Source: Ariolimax columbianus
Lineage: Eukaryota > Mollusca > Gastropoda > Stylommatophora > Arionidae
Length of the DNA: 64,000 nucleotides
Direction of reading: 5' to 3'
Assembly (NCBI GenBank): GCA_036924085.1
Contig: JAVGWX010000002.1
Coordinates: 84,810,704 to 84,874,703 of the forward strand
Shown: positions 10,635 to 23,355 of the stretch, one piece after another
How positions within the stretch are numbered: the first letter of the stretch is position 1
How the letters are laid out: each line of letters begins with the position of its first letter
Made by a program: the position numbers and the translations under genes
Notes under the pieces: model-generated
The model's database searches: none
The model's input: the letters and a program-made list of their open reading frames with translations, nothing else
What the model was told of the DNA's origin: nothing

Positions 10635-13600
10635 CTTTTAACTTATCCACATAATTAGTACGTTAAAATTGCAATTCATTTCAAAGTGCTGAAAATTGTT
10701 CAAACTTATAATATGCAATTTTTTTTCAAATCGCCTTCAATTTTGATTTTAGAAACATTGCTTTTTCTTGTAAGTAAAACTACTTGAAAGTGAGCGGAAA
10801 TGCTTTTAACTTATCCACATAATTAGTGCGTTACAATTGCAATACATTTCAAAGTGCTGAACATTGTCTTAGTTTATGATCGGCAATTTTTTTTCAAATC
10901 GCCTTCTACTCAATTTTGATTTTAGAAACATTGGTTTTTCTTGTCAGTAAAATTACTTGAAAGTCACTGGAAATGCTTTTACCTTATCCACATAATTAGT
11001 GCGTTACAATTGCAATACATTTCAAAGTGCTGAAAATCGTCTGAACTTATGATATGCTATTTTTTTACAAATCGCTTTCTACTCAATTTTGATTTTAGAA
11101 ACATTGGTTTTTCTTGTCAGTAAAATCACTTGAAAGTCAGTGGAAATGCTTTTAACTTATCCACATAATTAGTACGTTAAAATTGCAATACATTTCAAAG
11201 TGCTGAAAATTGTTAAAACTTATAATATGCAATTTTTTTTCACATCGCCTTCAATTTTGATTTTAGAAACATCGGTTTATCTTGTAAGTAAAACTACTTG
11301 AAAGTGAGCGGAAATGCTTTTAACTTATCCACATAATTAGTGCGTTACAATTGCAATACATTTCAAAGTGCTGAAAATTGTCTGAACTTATGATATGCTA
11401 TTTTTTTACAAATCGCTTTCTACTCAATTTTTTATTTTAGAAACATTGGTTTTTCTTGTTAGTAAAATTACTTGAAAGTCAGTGGAAATGCTTTTAACTT
11501 ATCCACATAATTAGTGCGTTACAATTGCAATACATTTCAAAGTTCTGAAAATTGAATAAAATTATGATCTGCTATTTTTTTTCAAATCGCTTTCTACTCA
11601 ATTTTGATTTTAGAAACATTGGATTTTCTGGTCAGTAAAATTACTTGAAAGTCAGTGGAAATGCTTTTAACTTATCCACATAATTAGTGCGTTACAATTG
11701 CAATACATTTCAAAGTGCTGAAAATTGTCTGAACTTATGATATGCTTTTTTTTTAAAAATAGCTTTCTACTCAATTTTGATTTTAGAAACATTGGTTTTT
11801 CTTGTCAGTAAAATTACTTGAAAGTGAGCGGAAATGCTTTTAACTTATCCACATAATTAGTGCGTTACAATTGCAATACATTTCAAAGTGCTGAAAATTG
11901 TCTGAACTTATGATATGCTATTTTTTTACAAATAGCTTTCTACTCAATTTTGATTTTAGAAACATTGGTTTTTCTTGTCAGTAAAATTACTTGAAAGTCA
12001 GTGGAAATGCTTTTAACTTGTCCACATAATTAGTACGTTAAAATTGCAATACATTTCAAAGTGCTGAAAATTGTTAAAACTTATAATATGCAATTTTTTT
12101 TCAAATCGCCTTCAATTTTGATTTTAGAAACATTGGTTTTTCTTGTAAGTAAAACTACTTGAAAGTGAGCGGAAATGCTTTTAACTTATCCACATAATTA
12201 GTGCGTTACAATTGCAATACATTTCAAAGTGCTGAAAATTGTCTGAACTTATGATATGCTATTTTTTTACAAATCGCTTTCTACTCAATTTTTTATTTTA
12301 GAAACATTAGTTTTTCTTGTTAGTAAACTTACTTGAAAGTCAGTGGAAATGCTTTTAACTTATCCACATAATTAGTGCGTTACAATTGCAATACATTTCA
12401 AAGTGCTGAAAATTGTCTGAACTTATGATATGCTATTTTTTTACAAATCGCTTTCTACTCAATTTTGATTTTAGAAACATTGGTTTTTCTTGTCAGTAAA
12501 ATTACTTGAAAATCAGTGGAAATGCTTTTAACTTATCCACATAATTAGTACGTTAAAATTGCAATTTATTTCAAAGTGCTGAAAATTGTTCAAATTTATA
12601 ATATGCAATTTTTTTTCAAATCGCATTTAATTTTGATTTTAGAAACATTGGTTTTTCTTGTAAGTAAAACTACTTGAAAGTGAGCGGAAATGCTTTTAAC
12701 TTATCCACATAATTAGTGCGTTACAATTGCAATACATTTCAAAGTGCTGAAAATTGTCTGAACTTATGATATGCAATTTTTTTACAAATCACTTTCTACT
12801 CAATTTTTTATTTTAGAAACATTAGTTTTTCTTGTTAGTAAAATTACTTGAAAGTCAGTGGAAATGCTTTTAACTTATCCACATAATTAGTGCGTTACAA
12901 TTGCAATACATTTCAAAGTTCTGAAAATTGAATAAACTTTTATCTGCTATTTTTTTTCAAATCGCTTTCTACTCAATTTTGATTTTAGAAACATTGGTTT
13001 TTCTTGTCAGTAAAATCACTTGAAAGTCAGTGGAAATGCTTTTAACTTATCCACATAATTAGTACGTTACAATTGCAATACATTTCAAAGTGCTGAACAT
13101 TGTCTTAGTTTATGATCGGCAATTTTTTTTCAAATCGCCTTCTACTCAATTTTGATTTTAGAAACATTGGTTTTTCTTGTCAGTAAAATTACTTGAAAGT
13201 CACTGGAAATGCTTTTACCTTATCCACATAATTAGTGCGTTACAATTGCAATACATTTCAAAGTGCTGAAAATCGTCTGAACTTATGATATGCAATTTTT
13301 TTACAAATCGCTTTCTACTCAATTTTGATTTTAGAAACATTGGTTTTTCTTGTCAGTAAAATCACTTGAAAGTCAGTGGAAATGCTTTTAACTTATCCAC
13401 ATAATTAGTACGTTAAAATTGCAATACATTTCAAAGTGCTGAAAATTGTTAAAACTTATAATATGCAATTTTTTTTCACATCGCCTTCAATTTTGATTTT
13501 AGAAACATCGGTTTATCTTGTAAGTAAAACTACTTGAAAGTGAGCGGAAATGCTTTTAACTTATCCACATAATTAGTGCGTTACAATTGCAATACATTTC

Positions 13601-16479
13601 AAAGTGCTGAAAATTGTCTGAACTTATGATATGCTATTTTTTTACAAATCGCTTTCTACTCAATTTTTTATTTTAGAAACATTGGTTTTTCTTGTTAGTA
13701 AAATTACTTGAAAGTCAGTGGAAATGCTTTTAACTTATCCACATAATTAGTGCGTTACATATGCAATACATTTCAAAGTTCTGAAAATTGAATAAAATTA
13801 TGATCTGCTATTTTTTTTCAAATCGCTTTCTACTCAATTTTGATTTTAGAAACATTGGATTTTCTGGTCAGTAAAATTACTTGAAAGTCAGTGGAAATGC
13901 TTTTAACTTATCCACATAATTAGTGCGTTACAATTGCAATACATTTCAAAGTGCTGAAAATTGTCTGAACTTATGATATGCTATTTTTTTACAAATAGCT
14001 TTCTACTCAATTTTGATTTTAGAAACATTGGTTTTTCTTGTCAGTAAAATTACTTGAAAGTGAGCGGAAATGCTTTTAACTTATCCACATAATTAGTGCG
14101 TTACAATTGCAATACATTTCAAAGTGCTGAAAATTGTCTGAACTTATGATATGCTATTTTTTTTCAAATAGCTTTCTACTCAATTTTGATTTTAGAAACA
14201 TTGGTTTTTCTTGTCAGTAAAATTACTTGAAAGTCAGTGGAAATGCTTTTAACTTGTCCACATAATTAGTACGTTAAAATTGCAATACATTTCAAAGTGC
14301 TGAAAATTGTTAAAACTTATAATATGCAATTTTTTTTCAAATCGCCTTCAATTTTGATTTTAGAAACATTGGTTTTTCTTGTAAGTAAAACTACTTGAAA
14401 GTGAGCGGAAATGCTTTTAACTTATCCACATAATTAGTGCGTTACAATTGCAATACATTTCAAAGTGCTGAAAATTGTCTGAACTTATGATATGCTATTT
14501 TTTTACAAATCGCTTTCTACTCAATTTTTTATTTTAGAAACATTAGTTTTTCTTGTTAGTAAACTTACTTGAAAGTCAGTGGAAATGCTTTTAACTTATC
14601 CACATAATTAGTGCGTTACAATTGCAATACATTTCAAAGTGCTGAAAATTGTCTGAACTTATGATATGCTATTTTTTTACAAATCGCTTTCTACTCAATT
14701 TTGATTTTAGAAACATTGGTTTTTCTTGTCAGTAAAATTACTTGAAAATCAGTGGAAATGCTTTTAACTTATCCACATAATTAGTACGTTAAAATTGCAA
14801 TTCATTTCAAAGTGCTGAAAATTGTTCAAACTTATAATATGCAATTTTTTTTCAAATCGCCTTCAATTTTGATTTTAGAAACATTGGTTTTTCTTGTAAG
14901 TAAAACTACTTGAAAGTGAGCGGAAATGCTTTTAACTTATCCACATAATTAGTGCGTTACAATTGCAATACATTTCAAAGTGCTGAAAATTGTCTGAACT
15001 TATGATATGCAATTTTTTTACAAATCACTTTCTACTCAATTTTTTATTTTAGAAACATTAGTTTTTCTTGTTAGTAAAATTACTTGAAAGTCAGTGGAAA
15101 TGCTTTTAACTTATCCACATAATTAGTGCGTTACAATTGCAATACATTTCAAAGTTCTGAAAATTGAATAAACTTTTATCTGCTATTTTTTTTCAAATCG
15201 CTTTCTACTCAATTTTGATTTTAGAAACATTGGATTTTCTGGTCAGTAAAATTACTTGAAAGTCAGTGGAAATGCTTTTAACTTATCCACATAATTAGTG
15301 CGTTACAATTGCAATACATTTCAAAGTGCTGAAAATTGTCTGAACTTATGATATGCTATTTTTTTACAAATCGCTTTCTACTCAATTTTGAATTTAGAAA
15401 CATTGGATTTTCTTGTCAGTAAAATTACTTGAAAGTCAGTGGAAATGCTTTTAACTTATCCACATAATTAGTGCGTTACAATTGCAATACATTTCAAAGT
15501 GCTGAAAATTGTCTGAACTTATGATATGCTATTTTTTTAAAATCGCTTTCTACTCAATTTTGATTTTAGAAACATTGGTTTTTCTTGTCAGTAAAATTAC
15601 TTGAAAGTCAGTGGAAATGCTTTTAACTTGTCCACATAATTAGTACGTTAAAATTGCAATACATTTCAAAGTGCTGAAAATTGTTAAAACTTATATGCAA
15701 TTTTTTTTTAAAAATCGCCTTCAATTTTGATTTTTGAAACATTGGTTTTTCTTGTAAGTAAAACTACTTGAAAGTGAGCGGAAATGCTTTTAACTTATCC
15801 ACATAATTAGTGCGTTACAATTGCAATACATTTCAAAGTGCTGAAAATTGTCTGAACTTATGATATGCTATTTTTTTACAAATCGCTTTCTACTCAATTT
15901 TTTATTTTAGAAACATTGGTTTTTCTTGTTAGTAAAATTACTTGAAAGTCAGTGGAAATGCTTTTAACTTATCCACATAATTAGTGCGTTACATATGCAA
16001 TACATTTCAAAGTTCTGAAAATTGAATAAAATTATGATCTGCTATTTTTTTTCAAATCGCTTTCTACTCAATTTTGATTTTAGAAACATTGGATTTTCTG
16101 GTCAGTAAAATTACTTGAAAGTCAGTGGAAATGCTTTTAACTTATCCACATAATTAGTGCGTTACAATTGCAATACATTTCAAAGTGCTGAAAATTGTCT
16201 GAACTTATGATATGCTATTTTTTTACAAATAGCTTTCTACTCAATTTTGATTTTAGAAACATTGGTTTTTCTTGTCAGTAAAATTACTTGAAAGTGAGCG
16301 GAAATGCTTTTCACTTATCCACATAATTAGTGCGTTACAATTGCAATACATTTCAAAGTGCTGAAAATTGTCTGAACTTATGATATGCTATTTTTTTTCA
16401 AATAGCTTTCTACTCAATTTTGATTTTAGAAACATTGGTTTTTCTTGTCAGTAAAATTACTTGAAAGTCAGTGGAAATG
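10635..16479 (+). repeat. 5.85-kb 34-monomer block, copy 1 of a 10.66-kb-spaced duplication
   Basis: Starts: 10635 Ai, 10803 G, 10976 H, 11149 Ac, 11317 B1, 11491 Ca, 11664 E-like with CTTTTTTTTTAAAAATAGC, 11837 Ea, 12010 Ag, 12178 Bt, 12352 E, 12525 Ai, 12693 B2, 12867 C/H hybrid, 13039 A/G hybrid, 13212 H, 13385 Ac, 13553 B1, 13727 Ca, 13900 Ea, 14073 Ea, 14246 Ag, 14414 Bt, 14588 E, 14761 Ai, 14929 B2, 15103 C, 15275 Dg, 15448 E, 15620 As, 15787 B1, 15961 Ca, 16134 Ea, 16307 Ea. All 34 types recur in the same order at 21297-27142, offset 10,662 bp up to 12525 and 10,663 after it because of one extra T. The flanking monomers 10462 (E) and 16480 (Ai with TTCAAAC and CATTGC) do not match 21124 and 27143, which sets the limits. 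Confidence 0.88.
12867..13211 (+). repeat. Two adjacent hybrid monomers enclosing a foreign patch
   Basis: The monomer at 12867 starts as type C (AAACTTTTATCTGC) but its tail from about 12998 has H features (GGTTTTTCTTG, AAAATCACTTG). The next monomer (13039) opens with the short-class TACG at 13064 and then continues as G (TTACAATTGC, ACATTGTCTTAG). The foreign stretch therefore spans at least 12998-13064, an H-tail plus A-head of the kind found at every H-Ac junction. Both hybrids recur at 23530 and 23702 in the duplicated block, so they predate that duplication. Confidence 0.85.
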
Positions 16480-16993
16480 CTTTTAACTTATCCACATAAT
16501 TAGTACGTTAAAATTGCAATTCATTTCAAAGTGCTGAAAATTGTTCAAACTTATAATATGCAATTTTTTTTCAAATCGCCTTCAATTTTGATTTTAGAAA
16601 CATTGCTTTTTCTTGTAAGTAAAACTACTTGAAAGTGAGCGGAAATGCTTTTAACTTATCCACATAATTAGTGCGTTACAATTGCAATACATTTCAAAGT
16701 GCTGAACATTGTCTTAGTTTATGATCGGCAATTTTTTTTCAAATCGCCTTCTACTCAATTTTGATTTTAGAAACATTGGTTTTTCTTGTCAGTAAAATTA
16801 CTTGAAAGTCACTGGAAATGCTTTTACCTTATCCACATAATTAGTGCGTTACAATTGCAATACATTTCAAAGTGCTGAAAATCGTCTGAACTTATGATAT
16901 GCTATTTTTTTACAAATCGCTTTCTACTCAATTTTGATTTTAGAAACATTGGTTTTTCTTGTCAGTAAAATCACTTGAAAGTCAGTGGAAATG
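14929..16993 (+). repeat. 12-mer HOR copy 1 (2,065 bp)
   Basis: Order B2-C-Dg-E-As-B1-Ca-Ea-Ea-Ai-G-H, starts 14929, 15103, 15275, 15448, 15620, 15787, 15961, 16134, 16307, 16480, 16648 and 16821. Member lengths sum to 2,065 bp, equal to the spacing to the next copy at 16994. B2 carries CAAATCACTTTC. Ca at 15961 has CATATG in place of CAATTG. The monomer at 16307 has CTTTTCACTT, a single-base change absent from copy 2. The unit closes with H joined directly to B2, an order seen only at this boundary. Confidence 0.9.
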
Positions 16994-19058
16994 CTTTTAA
17001 CTTATCCACATAATTAGTGCGTTACAATTGCAATACATTTCAAAGTGCTGAAAATTGTCTGAACTTATGATATGCAATTTTTTTACAAATCACTTTCTAC
17101 TCAATTTTTTATTTTAGAAACATTAGTTTTTCTTGTTAGTAAAATTACTTGAAAGTCAGTGGAAATGCTTTTAACTTATCCACATAATTAGTGCGTTACA
17201 ATTGCAATACATTTCAAAGTTCTGAAAATTGAATAAACTTTTATCTGCTATTTTTTTTCAAATCGCTTTCTACTCAATTTTGATTTTAGAAACATTGGAT
17301 TTTCTGGTCAGTAAAATTACTTGAAAGTCAGTGGAAATGCTTTTAACTTATCCACATAATTAGTGCGTTACAATTGCAATACATTTCAAAGTGCTGAAAA
17401 TTGTCTGAACTTATGATATGCTATTTTTTTACAAATCGCTTTCTACTCAATTTTGAATTTAGAAACATTGGATTTTCTTGTCAGTAAAATTACTTGAAAG
17501 TCAGTGGAAATGCTTTTAACTTATCCACATAATTAGTGCGTTACAATTGCAATACATTTCAAAGTGCTGAAAATTGTCTGAACTTATGATATGCTATTTT
17601 TTTAAAATCGCTTTCTACTCAATTTTGATTTTAGAAACATTGGTTTTTCTTGTCAGTAAAATTACTTGAAAGTCAGTGGAAATGCTTTTAACTTGTCCAC
17701 ATAATTAGTACGTTAAAATTGCAATACATTTCAAAGTGCTGAAAATTGTTAAAACTTATATGCAATTTTTTTTTAAAAATCGCCTTCAATTTTGATTTTT
17801 GAAACATTGGTTTTTCTTGTAAGTAAAACTACTTGAAAGTGAGCGGAAATGCTTTTAACTTATCCACATAATTAGTGCGTTACAATTGCAATACATTTCA
17901 AAGTGCTGAAAATTGTCTGAACTTATGATATGCTATTTTTTTACAAATCGCTTTCTACTCAATTTTTTATTTTAGAAACATTGGTTTTTCTTGTTAGTAA
18001 AATTACTTGAAAGTCAGTGGAAATGCTTTTAACTTATCCACATAATTAGTGCGTTACATATGCAATACATTTCAAAGTTCTGAAAATTGAATAAAATTAT
18101 GATCTGCTATTTTTTTTCAAATCGCTTTCTACTCAATTTTGATTTTAGAAACATTGGATTTTCTGGTCAGTAAAATTACTTGAAAGTCAGTGGAAATGCT
18201 TTTAACTTATCCACATAATTAGTGCGTTACAATTGCAATACATTTCAAAGTGCTGAAAATTGTCTGAACTTATGATATGCTATTTTTTTACAAATAGCTT
18301 TCTACTCAATTTTGATTTTAGAAACATTGGTTTTTCTTGTCAGTAAAATTACTTGAAAGTGAGCGGAAATGCTTTTAACTTATCCACATAATTAGTGCGT
18401 TACAATTGCAATACATTTCAAAGTGCTGAAAATTGTCTGAACTTATGATATGCTATTTTTTTTCAAATAGCTTTCTACTCAATTTTGATTTTAGAAACAT
18501 TGGTTTTTCTTGTCAGTAAAATTACTTGAAAGTCAGTGGAAATGCTTTTAACTTATCCACATAATTAGTACGTTAAAATTGCAATTCATTTCAAAGTGCT
18601 GAAAATTGTTCAAACTTATAATATGCAATTTTTTTTCAAATCGCCTTCAATTTTGATTTTAGAAACATTGCTTTTTCTTGTAAGTAAAACTACTTGAAAG
18701 TGAGCGGAAATGCTTTTAACTTATCCACATAATTAGTGCGTTACAATTGCAATACATTTCAAAGTGCTGAACATTGTCTTAGTTTATGATCGGCAATTTT
18801 TTTTCAAATCGCCTTCTACTCAATTTTGATTTTAGAAACATTGGTTTTTCTTGTCAGTAAAATTACTTGAAAGTCACTGGAAATGCTTTTACCTTATCCA
18901 CATAATTAGTGCGTTACAATTGCAATACATTTCAAAGTGCTGAAAATCGTCTGAACTTATGATATGCTATTTTTTTACAAATCGCTTTCTACTCAATTTT
19001 GATTTTAGAAACATTGGTTTTTCTTGTCAGTAAAATCACTTGAAAGTCAGTGGAAATG
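16994..19058 (+). repeat. 12-mer HOR copy 2 (2,065 bp)
   Basis: Same twelve types as copy 1, with the landmark CAAATCACTTTC at 17086 exactly 2,065 bp after 15021. It ends at 19058, where H is followed by Ac (19059) as elsewhere in the array, instead of B2. From 17852 onward this copy also forms the first part of the 2,752-bp 16-mer, so the two tandem duplications overlap and the 12-mer event can be separated from the 16-mer event. Confidence 0.9.
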
Positions 19059-20603
19059 CTTTTAACTTATCCACATAATTAGTACGTTAAAATTGCAATA
19101 CATTTCAAAGTGCTGAAAATTGTTAAAACTTATAATATGCAATTTTTTTTCACATCGCCTTCAATTTTGATTTTAGAAACATCGGTTTATCTTGTAAGTA
19201 AAACTACTTGAAAGTGAGCGGAAATGCTTTTAACTTATCCACATAATTAGTGCGTTACAATTGCAATACATTTCAAAGTGCTGAAAATTGTCTGAACTTA
19301 TGATATGCTATTTTTTTACAAATCGCTTTCTACTCAATTTTTTATTTTAGAAACATTGGTTTTTCTTGTTAGTAAAATTACTTGAAAGTCAGTGGAAATG
19401 CTTTTAACTTATCCACATAATTAGTGCGTTACAATTGCAATACATTTCAAAGTTCTGAAAATTGAATAAAATTATGATCTGCTATTTTTTTTCAAATCGC
19501 TTTCTACTCAATTTTGATTTTAGAAACATTGGATTTTCTGGTCAGTAAAATTACTTGAAAGTCAGTGGAAATGCTTTTAACTTATCCACATAATTAGTGC
19601 GTTACAATTGCAATACATTTCAAAGTGCTGAAAATTGTCTGAACTTATGATATGCTTTTTTTTTAAAAATAGCTTTCTACTCAATTTTGATTTTAGAAAC
19701 ATTGGTTTTTCTTGTCAGTAAAATTACTTGAAAGTGAGCGGAAATGCTTTTAACTTATCCACATTATTAGTGCGTTACAATTGCAATACATTTCAAAGTG
19801 CTGAAAATTGTCTGAACTTATGATATGCTATTTTTTTACAAATAGCTTTCTACTCAATTTTGATTTTAGAAACATTGGTTTTTCTTGTCAGTAAAATTAC
19901 TTGAAAGTCAGTGGAAATGCTTTTAACTTGTCCACATAATTAGTACGTTAAAATTGCAATACATTTCAAAGTGCTGAAAATTGTTAAAACTTATAATATG
20001 CAATTTTTTTTCAAATCGCCTTCAATTTTGATTTTAGAAACATTGGTTTTTCTTGTAAGTAAAACTACTTGAAAGTGAGCGGAAATGCTTTTAACTTATC
20101 CACATAATTAGTGCGTTACAATTGCAATACATTTCAAAGTGCTGAAAATTGTCTGAACTTATGATATGCTATTTTTTTACAAATCGCTTTCTACTCAATT
20201 TTTTATTTTAGAAACATTAGTTTTTCTTGTTAGTAAACTTACTTGAAAGTCAGTGGAAATGCTTTTAACTTATCCACATAATTAGTGCGTTACAATTGCA
20301 ATACATTTCAAAGTGCTGAAAATTGTCTGAACTTATGATATGCTATTTTTTTACAAATCGCTTTCTACTCAATTTTGATTTTAGAAACATTGGTTTTTCT
20401 TGTCAGTAAAATTACTTGAAAATCAGTGGAAATGCTTTTAACTTATCCACATAATTAGTACGTTAAAATTGCAATTCATTTCAAAGTGCTGAAAATTGTT
20501 CAAATTTATAATATGCAATTTTTTTTTCAAATCGCATTCAATTTTGATTTTTGAAACATTGGTTTTTCTTGTAAGTAAAACTACTTGAAAGTGAGCGGAA
20601 ATG
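17852..20603 (+). repeat. 16-mer HOR copy 1 (2,752 bp)
   Basis: Order B1-Ca-Ea-Ea-Ai-G-H-Ac-B1-Ca-E-Ea-Ag-Bt-E-Ai/As hybrid; starts include 17852, 18026, 18717 (G), 18890 (H), 19059 (Ac), 19227, 19401, 19574, 19747, 19920, 20088, 20262 and 20435. CATATG in Ca (18026) and CACATTATTAG at 19759 recur 2,752 bp later. The last monomer is a 169-bp hybrid that marks the crossover joining the two copies. Confidence 0.9.
20435..20603 (+). repeat. Crossover-junction monomer Ai/As (169 bp)
   Basis: The left part is Ai with GCAATTCATT, TTCAAATTTATAATATGC and TCGCATTCAATTTT; the right part is As with GATTTTTGAAAC. The switch falls after TCGCATTC (near 20539) and before GAAAC at 20553. The corresponding As in the preceding unit has GAAAC at 17801, and the Ai that ends copy 2 has GATTTTAGAAAC at 23305; both are 2,752 bp away. 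This locates the unequal crossover that created the 16-mer duplication to about 20 bp. Confidence 0.88.
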
Positions 20604-23355
20604 CTTTTAACTTATCCACATAATTAGTGCGTTACAATTGCAATACATTTCAAAGTGCTGAAAATTGTCTGAACTTATGATATGCTATTTTTTTACAAAT
20701 CGCTTTCTACTCAATTTTTTATTTTAGAAACATTGGTTTTTCTTGTTAGTAAAATTACTTGAAAGTCAGTGGAAATGCTTTTAACTTATCCACATAATTA
20801 GTGCGTTACATATGCAATACATTTCAAAGTTCTGAAAATTGAATAAAATTATGATCTGCTATTTTTTTTCAAATCGCTTTCTACTCAATTTTGATTTTAG
20901 AAACATTGGATTTTCTGGTCAGTAAAATTACTTGAAAGTCAGTGGAAATGCTTTTAACTTATCCACATAATTAGTGCGTTACAATTGCAATACATTTCAA
21001 AGTGCTGAAAATTGTCTGAACTTATGATATGCTATTTTTTTACAAATAGCTTTCTACTCAATTTTGATTTTAGAAACATTGGTTTTTCTTGTCAGTAAAA
21101 TTACTTGAAAGTGAGCGGAAATGCTTTTAACTTATCCACATAATTAGTGCGTTACAATTGCAATACATTTCAAAGTGCTGAAAATTGTCTGAACTTATGA
21201 TATGCTATTTTTTTTCAAATAGCTTTCTACTCAATTTTGATTTTAGAAACATTGGTTTTTCTTGTCAGTAAAATTACTTGAAAGTCAGTGGAAATGCTTT
21301 TAACTTATCCACATAATTAGTACGTTAAAATTGCAATTCATTTCAAAGTGCTGAAAATTGTTCAAACTTATAATATGCAATTTTTTTTCAAATCGCCTTC
21401 AATTTTGATTTTAGAAACATTGCTTTTTCTTGTAAGTAAAACTACTTGAAAGTGAGCGGAAATGCTTTTAACTTATCCACATAATTAGTGCGTTACAATT
21501 GCAATACATTTCAAAGTGCTGAACATTGTCTTAGTTTATGATCGGCAATTTTTTTTCAAATCGCCTTCTACTCAATTTTGATTTTAGAAACATTGGTTTT
21601 TCTTGTCAGTAAAATTACTTGAAAGTCACTGGAAATGCTTTTACCTTATCCACATAATTAGTGCGTTACAATTGCAATACATTTCAAAGTGCTGAAAATC
21701 GTCTGAACTTATGATATGCTATTTTTTTACAAATCGCTTTCTACTCAATTTTGATTTTAGAAACATTGGTTTTTCTTGTCAGTAAAATCACTTGAAAGTC
21801 AGTGGAAATGCTTTTAACTTATCCACATAATTAGTACGTTAAAATTGCAATACATTTCAAAGTGCTGAAAATTGTTAAAACTTATAATATGCAATTTTTT
21901 TTCACATCGCCTTCAATTTTGATTTTAGAAACATCGGTTTATCTTGTAAGTAAAACTACTTGAAAGTGAGCGGAAATGCTTTTAACTTATCCACATAATT
22001 AGTGCGTTACAATTGCAATACATTTCAAAGTGCTGAAAATTGTCTGAACTTATGATATGCTATTTTTTTACAAATCGCTTTCTACTCAATTTTTTATTTT
22101 AGAAACATTGGTTTTTCTTGTTAGTAAAATTACTTGAAAGTCAGTGGAAATGCTTTTAACTTATCCACATAATTAGTGCGTTACAATTGCAATACATTTC
22201 AAAGTTCTGAAAATTGAATAAAATTATGATCTGCTATTTTTTTTCAAATCGCTTTCTACTCAATTTTGATTTTAGAAACATTGGATTTTCTGGTCAGTAA
22301 AATTACTTGAAAGTCAGTGGAAATGCTTTTAACTTATCCACATAATTAGTGCGTTACAATTGCAATACATTTCAAAGTGCTGAAAATTGTCTGAACTTAT
22401 GATATGCTTTTTTTTTAAAAATAGCTTTCTACTCAATTTTGATTTTAGAAACATTGGTTTTTCTTGTCAGTAAAATTACTTGAAAGTGAGCGGAAATGCT
22501 TTTAACTTATCCACATTATTAGTGCGTTACAATTGCAATACATTTCAAAGTGCTGAAAATTGTCTGAACTTATGATATGCTATTTTTTTACAAATAGCTT
22601 TCTACTCAATTTTGATTTTAGAAACATTGGTTTTTCTTGTCAGTAAAATTACTTGAAAGTCAGTGGAAATGCTTTTAACTTGTCCACATAATTAGTACGT
22701 TAAAATTGCAATACATTTCAAAGTGCTGAAAATTGTTAAAACTTATAATATGCAATTTTTTTTCAAATCGCCTTCAATTTTGATTTTAGAAACATTGGTT
22801 TTTCTTGTAAGTAAAACTACTTGAAAGTGAGCGGAAATGCTTTTAACTTATCCACATAATTAGTGCGTTACAATTGCAATACATTTCAAAGTGCTGAAAA
22901 TTGTCTGAACTTATGATATGCTATTTTTTTACAAATCGCTTTCTACTCAATTTTTTATTTTAGAAACATTAGTTTTTCTTGTTAGTAAACTTACTTGAAA
23001 GTCAGTGGAAATGCTTTTAACTTATCCACATAATTAGTGCGTTACAATTGCAATACATTTCAAAGTGCTGAAAATTGTCTGAACTTATGATATGCTATTT
23101 TTTTACAAATCGCTTTCTACTCAATTTTGATTTTAGAAACATTGGTTTTTCTTGTCAGTAAAATTACTTGAAAATCAGTGGAAATGCTTTTAACTTATCC
23201 ACATAATTAGTACGTTAAAATTGCAATTCATTTCAAAGTGCTGAAAATTGTTCAAATTTATAATATGCAATTTTTTTTTCAAATCGCATTCAATTTTGAT
23301 TTTAGAAACATTGGTTTTTCTTGTAAGTAAAACTACTTGAAAGTGAGCGGAAATG
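20604..23355 (+). repeat. 16-mer HOR copy 2 (2,752 bp)
   Basis: Same sixteen types in the same order as copy 1 (starts include 20604 B1, 20778 Ca with CATATG, 21297 Ai, 21465 G, 21638 H, 21811 Ac, 22153 Ca, 22499 Ea with CACATTATTAG, 22672 Ag, 22840 Bt, 23014 E, 23187 Ai). Its last monomer is an unrecombined Ai, followed by B2 at 23356. From 21297 onward it is also the start of the second 5.85-kb block. Confidence 0.9.
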
